Positions 1 through 8,084 of a DNA stretch of 13,332 nucleotides are shown piece after piece. The position numbers and the translations under genes are program-made. The DNA comes from an uncultured Fusobacterium sp. Lineage in GTDB: Bacteria; Fusobacteriota; Fusobacteriia; Fusobacteriales; Fusobacteriaceae. The stretch's first letter is position 1. Each line of letters opens with the position of its first letter. The DNA lies in contig UQXM01000037.1 of assembly GCA_900545035.1 (NCBI GenBank), forward strand, positions 1 to 13,332, read 5' to 3'. The notes under the pieces are model-generated. The model ran no database searches. It was not told the DNA's origin and saw only the letters and a list, made by a program, of their open reading frames with translations.

Positions 1-1206
1 AGGGGGTATGCTACTCTTGCAATGGAGCTTGACTGGGGACCAGATGGAGAAATATTTACAGTAGAAAATGAAGATTTTCAAAAGGATTCCTTAAAAATTT
101 TTGGATATGATTACACTCATGAAAAAATGAAACCTTTAAGAGATTTATTTAAAGGAGCAAAAACAGCATACCTTTATAAATTAAATTCTGGAGTGAAAGC
201 TAAAAATGATTACGCAGAGGCAAGATATTCAGGTGTAAGAGGAAATTCAATAAAAATTATTATTCAGCAAAATGTAGATGAAGAACAAAAATTTGATGTT
301 ACTGCAATGCTTGATGATATAAAAATTGACTTTCAGACAGTAGCAAAGGCTGCTGACCTTGTGGACAATGATTATATTATTTATAAAAAAGATGCAAATC
401 TTACTAAAACAGCAGGAGTTGCTCTTACAGGCGGAACAAACGGAGAAGCTGTTACAGGGGCAAATCATCAATCATATTTAGATGCAGTAGAATCTTACAG
501 TTTCAATACTATGGGATGTACATCTACTGAAAAAGAGGTTAAAGATTTATATGTGCAGTTTACAAAAAGAATGAGAGATGAAGTGGGAATAAAATTCCAG
601 ACTGTTGTTTACAGAACTGATGCTGATTATGAGGGAGTAATAAATGTACAGAATAAAGTTTTGGATAAGGGAATTCCTGAGAATGCAGCAATATTTTGGG
701 TAACAGGTGCTGAAGCAGGATGTAATGTAAATGCTTCTGTATCAAATAAAAAGTATGATGGAGATTATATTATTGATACAAAATATACTCAATCACAACT
801 TGAGGCAGGAATAAAAGCAGGACAGTTCCTGTTCCACAAAGCAGATAATGAAGTTTATGTACTGACAGATATAAACAGCTTTGTAACAATAACTACAGAG
901 AAAAATGATGACTTCCAGTCAAATCAGGTTATCAGAGTTTTAGACCAGATAGGAAATGATATCGCAGTTCTTTTCAATAAAAAACATAACGGAAAATCAA
1001 GAAATAATAATCCTGGAAGAGAAGCTCTTTGGAAAGATATTGTAGCTCATCATCAGGAACTTGAGAGAGTGGAAGCTATTGAGAATTTTGACCCTAAAGC
1101 AGTTACAGTTGAAAAAGGACCTACCAAAAAATCAGTAATAGTTACGGATCCAGTTACTCCTGTGGCAGCAATGGAAATTTTATATATGACTGTTATCGTG
1201 GCATAG
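1..1206 (+). CDS. xkdK: Contractile tail sheath protein, XkdK-like (5' end cut by window edge)
   Basis: Structural subunit that polymerises around the tail tube and contracts to drive it through the host envelope. The reading frame is open from base 1 (RGYATLAMELDWG, then on from the ATG at 22). In PBSX-type sheaths an equivalent 'ERG...LSWGP' segment lies some tens of residues into the protein, so the ATG at 22 is internal and about 30-40 N-terminal residues are probably missing. Visible family features are a middle domain with a GG-T-NG stretch (VALTGGTNGEAVTGANH) and a conserved sheath C-terminal domain ending near AAMEILYMTVIVA, which in this family packs against the tube. The tube gene follows after 14 bases, the usual sheath-tube order. 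The assignment rests on sequence style and perfect synteny with the xkd operon; confidence is high. Confidence 0.9.
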   Translation, partial: RGYATLAMELDWGPDGEIFTVENEDFQKDSLKIFGYDYTHEKMKPLRDLFKGAKTAYLYKLNSGVKAKNDYAEARYSGVRGNSIKIIIQQNVDEEQKFDVTAMLDDIKIDFQTVAKAADLVDNDYIIYKKDANLTKTAGVALTGGTNGEAVTGANHQSYLDAVESYSFNTMGCTSTEKEVKDLYVQFTKRMRDEVGIKFQTVVYRTDADYEGVINVQNKVLDKGIPENAAIFWVTGAEAGCNVNASVSNKKYDGDYIIDTKYTQSQLEAGIKAGQFLFHKADNEVYVLTDINSFVTITTEKNDDFQSNQVIRVLDQIGNDIAVLFNKKHNGKSRNNNPGREALWKDIVAHHQELERVEAIENFDPKAVTVEKGPTKKSVIVTDPVTPVAAMEILYMTVIVA

Positions 1207-1220
1207 AGAGGTGATAAAGA

Positions 1221-1703
1221 ATGGCTTTAAACGATAGAACAACAATGATGGCAAAGGATGCTGTATCAGGAAAACTTGCAGAAATATATGTAACTATTGA
1301 TGATATTAGATACAATGTTATGTCTGCAATTAAATTTGAGGCAAAATATGAAAAAACAAAAACAGAAATTCCAATTCTTGGAAGAGTAAGTAAAGGGAAT
1401 AAGGCTGTTGGCGGAAAAGGTAGCGGAACAATGACTGTTCACTATAATACATCAATTATAAGAGCAATGTTGGAAAAATACCAGAATACAGGAGAGGATA
1501 CATACTTTGAAATAGAAGTTTCTAACGAGGATCCAACTTCAGCAGCAGGAAGACAAACTATTTTATACCAAAACTGTAATGTGGACGGGGGAATTTTATC
1601 TAAATTTGATGCAGATGCAGAATATTTAGATGAGGAAGTAGCTTTTACTTTTGAGAACTTTATTCTTAAAAATCAATTTAATATTTTAGAAGGTATGATG
1701 TAG
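1221..1703 (+). CDS. xkdM: Tail tube (core) protein, XkdM-like
   Basis: 160-residue major tail tube protein that stacks in hexameric rings inside the sheath. The length and the N-terminal pattern (about 20 flexible residues, then GKLAEIYVTIDDIRYNV and a strand-rich core with LGRVSKGNKAVGGKGSGTMTVHY) fit the XkdM/gpFII family, whose fold resembles Hcp of type VI secretion. The start is supported by an AGAGGTGA ribosome binding site about 7 bases before ATG 1221. It lies directly after the sheath gene and before the assembly chaperone, the canonical position. No truncation or unusual feature is seen. Confidence 0.9.
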   Translation: MALNDRTTMMAKDAVSGKLAEIYVTIDDIRYNVMSAIKFEAKYEKTKTEIPILGRVSKGNKAVGGKGSGTMTVHYNTSIIRAMLEKYQNTGEDTYFEIEVSNEDPTSAAGRQTILYQNCNVDGGILSKFDADAEYLDEEVAFTFENFILKNQFNILEGMM

Positions 1704-1717
1704 GAGGAGATAAAAAA

Positions 1718-2140
1718 ATGAATTTTGATATATTTTTTAAGCAAAATGCAATAGAGAAAGAAAATAAAAAAATTGTGGTGTCTGAAAGATTTAAGGACGA
1801 AGAGGGAAATTCTGCAAAATTTGAAATCAAAGCAATAACAGCAGCAGAGGATCAAGTATTAAGAGATACTTGTACGGCACTGAAAGAAATTCCGGGCAAA
1901 AAAGGGCAGTTTGTTCCTACTCTTAATGCGACAAAATATTTATCAATGTTGTGTGCGGCTTGTATTGTTTATCCCGAACTTGGAAATGCAGCTCTTCAAG
2001 ACAGCTATGGAGTAAAAACAAAACCAGAACTTTTAACAGCGATGTTGCTTCCTGCCGAATATCAAGATTTAGCAGCAGAAGTTCAAAATATAAACGGATT
2101 CAAAACACAGGAAGATTTAACTGAAGAAGCAAAAAACTAA
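1718..2140 (+). CDS. xkdN: Tail assembly chaperone, short form (XkdN-like)
   Basis: 140-residue product of the unshifted frame. It occupies the position between tube and tape measure genes where contractile and lambda-like phages encode the gpG/gpE-type assembly chaperone that coats the tape measure during tail assembly and is absent from the finished particle. The sequence is acidic and helix-rich (residues ~40-130), as in XkdN relatives, with a central stretch KYLSMLCAACIVYPEL. A strong GGAGGAGA ribosome binding site precedes ATG 1718. The gene ends at TAA 2138-2140, immediately after an A-AAA-AAC slippery heptamer, and the downstream -1 frame stays open for 51 more codons, so this is probably the major of two products. 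Confidence 0.85.
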   Translation: MNFDIFFKQNAIEKENKKIVVSERFKDEEGNSAKFEIKAITAAEDQVLRDTCTALKEIPGKKGQFVPTLNATKYLSMLCAACIVYPELGNAALQDSYGVKTKPELLTAMLLPAEYQDLAAEVQNINGFKTQEDLTEEAKN

Positions 2141-2292
2141 TTTTAAGTGGGGACAGTGAGGCAAATATTGCTTATTACTGCCTCCACAAATTTCATATGA
2201 CACCGGGAGAATATTTTAGGCTTTCCCGTGAAGAAAAGGCTTTTGTAGCTGCGGCTATAAAAATTAAAATCGACAGGGAAAATAAAAAATAA
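1718..2292 (+). CDS. xkdN: Tail assembly chaperone, long form made by -1 frameshift
   Basis: Predicted fusion product of about 191 residues: 140 codons in frame 0 to the AAC at 2135-2137, then 51 codons in the -1 frame starting with CTA 2137-2139 and ending at TAA 2290-2292. The extension reads LILSGDSEANIAYYCL, HKFHMTPGEYFRL, SREEKAFVAAAIKIKIDRENKK. 'Y-hydrophobic-H...P-E-hydrophobic-LSREEKAFV-A' is typical of the second half of phage tail chaperones (gpGT-like), where the extension contacts the tail tube while the N-terminal part binds the tape measure. The extension has no ATG with a good ribosome binding site at its beginning, supporting frameshifting over independent initiation. The frameshift and the ratio of the two forms are inferred, not shown. 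Confidence 0.8.
2131..2187 (+). promoter_or_regulatory. Programmed -1 ribosomal frameshift signal
   Basis: The heptamer A AAA AAC at 2131-2137 is in the correct phase (codons GCA AAA AAC) for canonical X XXY YYZ slippage, one codon before the frame-0 stop. A stimulatory hairpin can form after a 9-base spacer: GTGGGG (2147-2152) with CTCCAC (2182-2187), six pairs with one G-U. A competing stem pairs GTGAGGC (2156-2162) with GCCTCCAC (2180-2187) with one bulged C. The two are mutually exclusive. The slippery site is clear; the choice of stem is inference. Confidence 0.8.
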
Positions 2293-2311
2293 TCTCATTG
2301 GAGGTGAGTAA

Positions 2312-4588
2312 ATGGCAACGATACAAAGTTCTATACAATTAATGGATGGAATGTCAAAACCATTAGCTTCTATTGTCAGTGCTATTAATTTAATAATTTC
2401 AGCACTGGATAAAGTTAATGGGACAAATGTTAATATAAATACTTCTGAACTTACAGGAGCAAGAGCTGAAATAATAAAAGCGGGAGCTGATTTAAAAAGA
2501 TTAGAAAATAATATTACAGAAAATATCAGAAGAAATGAAGAAGCTCAAAATGATTTTAACAGATCTTTAAGAAACGGGGTTTCAAATGCAGATAACCTTT
2601 ATTCTAAAATAAAAAGATATATTGGTGTATATGCAGGAATTCAAGGTCTGAAAAATAGTTTTAACTTATCTGATACAGTAACACAAAACACTGCCAGATT
2701 AAATTTGATGCTGGATAATTATAATTCCCCTAACGAGAAAATCGTAAATAATAACCAAACAGCAATAAATAATACTGATAATTCAATATATTCAGATGTT
2801 TTAAATAATACCAAGAATATTATAAATAATAGCGAAAAAAACTTGATAAACAATATCGATAATTCTGTTTCTTCTGATATTTTAAAAAATCAAATCAGTA
2901 ATAATTCTATAGATAATACAAAAACTGTTATAACAGAAAATCAAGGAACAAATATAAATCTTCCTCAATTGCAGGATATGATTTTCGAGTCTGCTCAAAG
3001 GTCAAGAGGAGATTATCTTGCTACATCTGACAGTATTGGGAAAATGGGGCTTATGGCTGGAGATGCTTTCAGTTCCGGGCAAGAAATTGTAAATTTTATG
3101 GAACTTATCAATAAGCAATTCAAAATTGCAGGAGCAAATGCAGCTGGAATAGATGCTGCAATGCTTCAATTAACTCAAGCAATGGGATCGGGAGTTTTGA
3201 GAGGAGAAGAATATAATAGTATTCTTGAACAAGCTCCAGTGATTATTCAAAATATAGCAAAGTATCTCAATGTTCCAAAAGGGCAACTGAAAAATATGGC
3301 TGCAGAGGGAAAAATTACAGCTGATGTGGTAAAAAATGCAATGTTTTATGCTGCAGCAGATATCAATAAAAAATTTGAAGCTATTCCAAAAACTTTTAGA
3401 GATTCTGTTGTAAATATGAAAAATAATTTTGTAAAAGAATTTCTTCCGATTTCTCAAAAATTAAATACCTTTGTAAATAGTGAAGAATTTATAATTTTTA
3501 CAAATGGTATTATAAAAGGTATGGGTTCAGTTGTAAGAGTTACAGTATCAGCTCTTGATATAATGGGAAAAATCGGAAAATTTACCCACAATAATTGGAA
3601 TGTTATGGCTCCTGTAATTGGCGGAGTAACAACTGCTGTTATAGCTTACAAATCAGCTCTTATACTTTCAAACATTGAGCTTATAAAAAATAATATTCTA
3701 CAGGGAAAAAATACTTTAGGAGCAGTTCTTATGGGGGCTAAAAATTTCTATCTCGCAACTTCTACTTTTATGGCAACAGTGGCAACAAAAGGATTAAATG
3801 CAGCTCTTATGGCAAGTCCTTTAGGGATAGTTGCTGGAGGACTAGCTTTGGTAGTTGGCGGATTATATGCAGGAGTAGCAGCTTTTAATGCTCTTACAGG
3901 AAAAGCAGTGTCAGCAACAGGAATTATTACTGGAAGTATAGCAGCACTTGTAGGAAGTGTTTTAAACTACGGTGTATTTCTATGGAATAATTTAGTTTCT
4001 GTTGCAGAAGCATTTGTAAATATTTGGAAGCACCCTATTTATTCTGTAAAAAAATTATTTTGGGATTTAGTAATAAGTATTTTAGATATATTTAATAATT
4101 TTTCAGGAATCGTGGATACTATTGCCGGAACAGATTACAGTAAAAAAATAAAAGATTACAGAACATCCATTCAAGCAGATTTGGATATTGCAAAACCAAA
4201 AGATTATATCGATTCAAATTTAAAAATAAATCCTTTTAATACTGGTAGTATGATGAAAACTACATATGAAAAAACAGCAGAGGTTGGAAATATATTTAAA
4301 AATGAAACAGCTGTTGATATGACAGAATCTAATGATTATTTGAAAGGAATTTTAAATAATACAGCTTCTATGTCTGATGGACTGGATTTAACAACAGAGG
4401 AAATTAAATATATGAGAGATGCCGCTGAAATGGAAGTTATAAATAAATTTACTACTGCTGAAATTAAAATGGAAGTTCAAAACAGCAATACGATTTCCAA
4501 TAATATGGATATCCATGATGTTATAGATGAAATCACAAATTATCTGCAGGAGAAAATGCAAATGACAGCTGAGGGGGTGCATAGTTAA
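2312..4588 (+). CDS. xkdO: Tail tape measure protein
   Basis: 758-residue protein whose length would set tail length; at roughly 1.5 A per residue it predicts a tail near 110 nm (inference). The start has a GGAGGTGA ribosome binding site. Residues 1-110 are helical, with coiled-coil potential around 48-90 (RAEIIKAGADLKRLENN). Residues ~222-375 carry the conserved tape measure N-terminal domain: FESAQRSRGDYLATSD, GLMAGDAFSSGQEIV, AMGSGVLRGEEYNSILEQAP, then ITADVVKNAMF. Between the two halves of that domain lies an Asn-rich duplicated insert (residues ~138-212). Three hydrophobic stretches (about 431-453, 501-528, 535-560) resemble membrane segments, as is usual for tape measures, which are thought to help cross the host inner membrane. 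It ends in a TAATG overlap with the next gene. Confidence 0.92.
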   Translation: MATIQSSIQLMDGMSKPLASIVSAINLIISALDKVNGTNVNINTSELTGARAEIIKAGADLKRLENNITENIRRNEEAQNDFNRSLRNGVSNADNLYSKIKRYIGVYAGIQGLKNSFNLSDTVTQNTARLNLMLDNYNSPNEKIVNNNQTAINNTDNSIYSDVLNNTKNIINNSEKNLINNIDNSVSSDILKNQISNNSIDNTKTVITENQGTNINLPQLQDMIFESAQRSRGDYLATSDSIGKMGLMAGDAFSSGQEIVNFMELINKQFKIAGANAAGIDAAMLQLTQAMGSGVLRGEEYNSILEQAPVIIQNIAKYLNVPKGQLKNMAAEGKITADVVKNAMFYAAADINKKFEAIPKTFRDSVVNMKNNFVKEFLPISQKLNTFVNSEEFIIFTNGIIKGMGSVVRVTVSALDIMGKIGKFTHNNWNVMAPVIGGVTTAVIAYKSALILSNIELIKNNILQGKNTLGAVLMGAKNFYLATSTFMATVATKGLNAALMASPLGIVAGGLALVVGGLYAGVAAFNALTGKAVSATGIITGSIAALVGSVLNYGVFLWNNLVSVAEAFVNIWKHPIYSVKKLFWDLVISILDIFNNFSGIVDTIAGTDYSKKIKDYRTSIQADLDIAKPKDYIDSNLKINPFNTGSMMKTTYEKTAEVGNIFKNETAVDMTESNDYLKGILNNTASMSDGLDLTTEEIKYMRDAAEMEVINKFTTAEIKMEVQNSNTISNNMDIHDVIDEITNYLQEKMQMTAEGVHS
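2765..2929 (+). repeat. Tandem duplication encoding an Asn-rich tape measure insert
   Basis: Residues 152-178 and 179-206 of the tape measure protein align as two adjacent units: INNTDNSIYSDVLNN followed by TKNIINNSEKNL, and INNIDNSVSSDILKN followed by QISNNSIDNTKTV. The DNA is diverged but recognisable (for example GATAATTC in both units). The block interrupts the usual run from 'ARLNL' to 'LQDMIFESAQRSR' in the conserved domain. Confidence 0.65.
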
Positions 4589-5247
4589 TGTATTTATGTT
4601 ATATGAATGGAATATTAATGCCTGTTGCTCCTTCAAAAATTAGTACCAAGATAAAAAATAAGAACAGAACAATTACATTAATCAATGAGGGAGAAGCAAA
4701 TATTTTAAAAAGTGCAGGTTTGCAGGAAATATCTTTTAACATGATGATACCTGCATATAAATATCCTTTTGCATTGTATCTTGGCGGAATATTTTTGCCG
4801 ATTTCTTATTATCTTGAAATTCTTGAGAAATTGAAAAATGACAGAAAGCCTTTTCAGCTCATAATAATTAGAGAGGGAATACTTGGAAGTCTGGGATTTG
4901 ATACAAATTTAAAAGTTTCTCTTGAAGATTATCAGATTTTGGAAGATGCGGGAAATGGAAGAGATATAAGTGTCTCTGTGAAATTGAAGCAATATCAAGA
5001 AAAAGTAAATACAGCTGTGAGAGTTGTTGCTACAGCACTTGGCGGAACAAAATATATTCTTGGGAAAGTAAGAGATACAAGCTCAAAAGTGGCAGAAAAA
5101 ACTTATAAAGTTAAAGAGGGGGATACCTTATACACTATCGCCAAAAAAGAGCTTGGTAATGGAGAAAAATATCGCGAACTTGTTACTCTTAATAAACTGG
5201 GAAACCCTCGTGAAATAGAGGTAGGACAGGTGATAAGACTTGGATGA
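4588..5247 (+). CDS. xkdP: LysM-domain baseplate/tube-linking protein, XkdP-like
   Basis: 219-residue protein with an N-terminal strand-rich domain (MNGILMPVAPSKISTKIK ... LYLGGIFLPISYYLEILEKL) and a C-terminal LysM domain at residues 171-219 (TYKVKEGDTLYTIAKKELGN ... IEVGQVIRLG). The architecture equals PBSX XkdP and the gp53-like proteins that sit between hub and tube. LysM binds peptidoglycan-type glycans in general, but in this family it is often structural, so glycan binding is only a possibility. The ATG overlaps the tape measure stop by one base (TAATG), with GAGGGGGTG about 11 bases upstream, so translation is likely coupled. Confidence 0.85.
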   Translation: MYLCYMNGILMPVAPSKISTKIKNKNRTITLINEGEANILKSAGLQEISFNMMIPAYKYPFALYLGGIFLPISYYLEILEKLKNDRKPFQLIIIREGILGSLGFDTNLKVSLEDYQILEDAGNGRDISVSVKLKQYQEKVNTAVRVVATALGGTKYILGKVRDTSSKVAEKTYKVKEGDTLYTIAKKELGNGEKYRELVTLNKLGNPREIEVGQVIRLG

Positions 5248-6196
5248 TATAAATTTGATTATTCAAACAAATTCAGGAGCAATACTGCCTTCTGTTCTTG
5301 AGGGGATATCCTGGGAAACTGAGAGAAAAGAAACTCCGGGAAGATTGACTTTTAAATGTCTTTTTGATGAGAAAAATATTTTTGAAGAAGGGGATATTGT
5401 AACAGTAAGTTATAAAGGAACTCCGTTTTTTTATGGGTATATTTTTACGATAAGCAGAGATAAAAATGGAATTTCTTCTGTTACTGCATACGACCAGCTG
5501 AGATATTTAAAAAATAAAGATGTTTATGATTACAGAAATAAAAAAGCTTCTGATGTTATAAAAATGCTTGCTGCTGATTTTAAACTGACAGTGGGAGAAA
5601 TAGAAGATACAAAATTTATCATTCCGAAAAGGCTTGAGGATAATGTGAGCTTATTTGATATTATCCAGACAGCCCTTGGAATAACTCTTCAAAATACAAA
5701 AAAGTTGTATGTTTTATATGATGATGTTGGAAAATTGACTTTGAAAGATATTGAAAAAATGAAGCTTGATATTACTATTGATGATACAGTTTCAGAAAAT
5801 TATAGTTATAAAACAAGTATAGAAAATAGCTATAATCAAATAAAATTGGTAGAAAATAACAAAACTGAGGGAAAAAGAAAACCTTTTGTATTCCCTGATG
5901 CGGGGAATATTATTAAGTGGGGAGTTCTCCAGTATTTTGATAAAGTGGGAGAAAAAGAAAATATAGAGATGAAAGGAAATGCTCTTTTGAAAATTTATAA
6001 TAAGAAGGGCAGAAGCCTTTCAATAAAAAATGTTTTTGGAGATATCAGAGTAAGAGCTGGAACAAGTGTTGTTGTAAGATTAAATTTAGTAGATGTACAG
6101 GTAAGTAATTTTATGCTTGTGGAAAAAGTAAAACATACTTTTAAATTTCAGGAACATTTTATGGATTTAACACTGAGAGGAGGGGATATAGGATGA
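5240..6196 (+). CDS. xkdQ: Baseplate hub protein, XkdQ-like (gpD/gp27 type)
   Basis: 318-residue hub protein. In this family it forms the trimeric ring linking the spike to the six-fold tube. Family features are the N-terminal strand domain (SGAILPSVLEGISWETERKE), the pattern FFYGYIFTISRDKNG ... VTAYDQLRYLKNKD, and the second domain with LEDNVSLFDIIQTAL and later SYNQIKLVENNKTEGKR. The frame opens with a TTG at 5240-5242 overlapping the LysM gene by 8 bases. AGGACAGGTG about 7-10 bases upstream supports TTG, and no in-frame ATG lies near. It ends in an ATGA overlap with the next gene. PBSX places xkdQ in exactly this slot. Confidence 0.85.
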   Translation: MDDINLIIQTNSGAILPSVLEGISWETERKETPGRLTFKCLFDEKNIFEEGDIVTVSYKGTPFFYGYIFTISRDKNGISSVTAYDQLRYLKNKDVYDYRNKKASDVIKMLAADFKLTVGEIEDTKFIIPKRLEDNVSLFDIIQTALGITLQNTKKLYVLYDDVGKLTLKDIEKMKLDITIDDTVSENYSYKTSIENSYNQIKLVENNKTEGKRKPFVFPDAGNIIKWGVLQYFDKVGEKENIEMKGNALLKIYNKKGRSLSIKNVFGDIRVRAGTSVVVRLNLVDVQVSNFMLVEKVKHTFKFQEHFMDLTLRGGDIG

Positions 6197-6615
6197 TTGA
6201 AATTATAAAAAAAGTTGCTGAACAAGTTTTTGAAAGTATGAAACCTACAACTATTATATATGGAACAGTTGAAACTGTATCTCCTCTTACAGTAAGAATC
6301 GATCAGAAAAAATTACTGGAAGCAGAGGATTTAATTTTATCTCATTTTTTGCGAGAGCATTATATAGATATTACTGTTTCCCATAAAACAGAAAGTATTT
6401 ATGGCTCTTGGAATACTTCTCACAGCCACCCTGATGCAGGAACGGCAGCAATTCCGACAGGACACAGGCATGAATACAAAGGAAGAAAAAAGATTTTAGT
6501 TCATTATGGATTGAAAGAAGGAGAAAAACTTGCTTTGATAAGAATACAAGGGGGACAGATGTATTATATTATTGACAGACTTGAGGATCCTATTGTGGAA
6601 GGAGAGTGGATATAA
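6193..6615 (+). CDS. xkdR: DUF2577 baseplate protein, XkdR-like
   Basis: 140-residue protein matching the DUF2577 family seen between hub and gp25-like genes in PBSX-type operons. Residues 20-40 (TIIYGTVETVSPLTVRIDQK) form the start of an OB-like strand domain. A His-rich loop follows (SHSHP at 76-80, GHRHEYKG at 90-97), then strands LALIRIQGGQMYYIIDRL. The position and the OB-like start suggest a role at the hub or spike, perhaps replacing a gpV-type spike, but the exact function is unproven. GGAGGGG precedes the ATG, which overlaps the preceding stop (ATGA). Confidence 0.75.
   Translation: MIEIIKKVAEQVFESMKPTTIIYGTVETVSPLTVRIDQKKLLEAEDLILSHFLREHYIDITVSHKTESIYGSWNTSHSHPDAGTAAIPTGHRHEYKGRKKILVHYGLKEGEKLALIRIQGGQMYYIIDRLEDPIVEGEWI
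6597..6604 (+). promoter_or_regulatory. Ribosome binding site that decides the gp25-like start
   Basis: GGAAGGAG lies 10 bases before ATG 6615 but only one base before the in-frame GTG at 6606. The ATG at 6615, which overlaps the previous stop as TAATG, is therefore the better start. Confidence 0.65.
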
Positions 6616-7025
6616 TGGTACCCATGAGAGATACAAGAAATGATATAAATCAGAATATTACAGTCGAAGAAAGTCCTACCAAAACATATAAAATGAAACT
6701 TTTTGGTGATAGAATAAATGGAAAAACAGATGAGCAGGAAGCTATGAAACAGGCAATTTACAAAATTCTTAATACTGAAAGATACAGTTATCCTATCTAT
6801 TCCTGGAACTATGGAATTGAGTTGAAAGATTTATTTGGAAAACCGAAAAGTTTTTGTAAAAGTGAAATAAAAAGAAGAGTAAAAGAAGCACTTCTCCAAG
6901 ATGAAAGAATTTTGGAAGTAAGTGCTTTTTCTTTTGAAGATAAAAAAAGAAGAGAACTAGCTGTAACATTTACTGCAAAGACTATCTATGTAGAAATAAA
7001 TATTACGAAGGGGGTACAAATTTAG
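6615..7025 (+). CDS. xkdS: Baseplate wedge protein, gp25/gpW-like (DUF2634, XkdS-like)
   Basis: 136 residues from ATG 6615 (a GTG at 6606 would add three). It fits the gp25-like wedge family: a central EQEAMKQAIYKILNTERYSY followed by PIYSWNYGIELKDLFGKP, then a helix (EIKRRVKEALLQDERI) and closing strands (VTFTAKTIYVEINITKG). In contractile systems this protein starts sheath assembly at the baseplate wedge. The motif 'nTeRyeypiYs.nyGiel.dL.Gk' is characteristic of DUF2634. It abuts the next gene, with TAG 7023-7025 directly followed by ATG 7026. Confidence 0.85.
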   Translation: MVPMRDTRNDINQNITVEESPTKTYKMKLFGDRINGKTDEQEAMKQAIYKILNTERYSYPIYSWNYGIELKDLFGKPKSFCKSEIKRRVKEALLQDERILEVSAFSFEDKKRRELAVTFTAKTIYVEINITKGVQI

Positions 7026-8084
7026 ATGTTTGAAGAAAAAACTTATGAAAAAATTATGCAGGATAAACTTAGCAAAGTTCCTTCTGATGTAGATAAAAGA
7101 GAGGGTTCTGTCGTTTATGATGCAATGGCTCCCAATGCTATGGAAACAAAAGAGATGTATCTGGAGCTTGAAACATATTATCAAGAAACTTTTGGAAGTA
7201 CAGCAAGCAGAAAATATCTTATTGAAAGAGCAAAAGAAAGAGGAATATATCCGAAACCTGCCAGTGCAGGAAGTTTTAAAGGAGTTTTTAATATCGATGT
7301 AGAAATCGGTACAAGATTTAGTTTGGAACAATACAATTATGTTGTAAAAGAAAAATTGGATAGTGGGAATCATGAATATAAACTACAATGTGAAACTGTC
7401 GGAAATGGTCCCAATGCTACTTTTGGAGATTTAATTCCTATTGAATATATTGAGGGGCTTACTTCTGCAAAACTTACAGAAATTTTAATTCCTGGAGAAG
7501 ATGAAGAGGAAACAGAAAAATTCAGGCAAAGATATATTGAAAGTTTTGAGCCACAGGCTTTTGGAGGAAATATTAAAGATTATGAAGAAAAAACTTTATC
7601 TATTGCAGGAGTTGGAGCTGTGAGAGTTACTCCAGTTTGGAAAGGTGGGGGAACAGTCAGACTGACAATTTTAGACAGCACTTTTAATGCAGCCACTGAT
7701 GAACTTGTAAAAACTGTTCAGACAGAAATAGATCCTACTCAAGACGGACAGGGTTTAGGTCTTGCTCCAATAGACCATAGAGTTACAGTAGATGCTCCTG
7801 AAAAAATATCAATAATTGTTACAACCAAGGTTGAACTAAATGATGTTGAATGGGGAACAATAGAAACAGATGTGAAAGAAATTATTGAAAATTATTTTTT
7901 GGAACTCAGAAAAAATTGGGCAAAAGAGGAAAATATTATTGTTCGTGTAGCACAGATAGAAGCTAAAATTTTATCTATTGACGGAATAGTAGATATTTCT
8001 GATACAAAAATAAACGGAAAAGCAGAAAATTTAATACTGACAGCTTATCAAATTCCTGTATATGGGGGGGTCTCAAATGAATGA
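7026..8084 (+). CDS. xkdT: Baseplate J-like protein, XkdT-like (gp47/gpJ)
   Basis: 352-residue baseplate wedge protein. The N-terminus (YEKIMQDKLSKVPSDVDKRE, GSVVYDAMAP) and the segment YLIERAKERGIYPKPASAG are typical of PBSX-type J proteins. The conserved core lies around residues 150-260: LIPGEDEEETEKFRQRYIES, FGGNIKDYEEKTLSIAGVGA, VRVTPVWKGGGTVRLTILDS. Together with the gp25-like and DUF2313 proteins it forms the wedge that joins the hub to the fibres. AAGGGGG lies about 9 bases before the ATG. It overlaps the following gene by 8 bases if that gene begins at 8077. Confidence 0.9.
   Translation: MFEEKTYEKIMQDKLSKVPSDVDKREGSVVYDAMAPNAMETKEMYLELETYYQETFGSTASRKYLIERAKERGIYPKPASAGSFKGVFNIDVEIGTRFSLEQYNYVVKEKLDSGNHEYKLQCETVGNGPNATFGDLIPIEYIEGLTSAKLTEILIPGEDEEETEKFRQRYIESFEPQAFGGNIKDYEEKTLSIAGVGAVRVTPVWKGGGTVRLTILDSTFNAATDELVKTVQTEIDPTQDGQGLGLAPIDHRVTVDAPEKISIIVTTKVELNDVEWGTIETDVKEIIENYFLELRKNWAKEENIIVRVAQIEAKILSIDGIVDISDTKINGKAENLILTAYQIPVYGGVSNE
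8064..8070 (+). promoter_or_regulatory. Ribosome binding site that decides the DUF2313 start
   Basis: A run of seven G ends six bases before ATG 8077. The upstream in-frame ATG at 8062 overlaps this run and has no ribosome binding site of its own, so 8077 is preferred. Confidence 0.6.
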
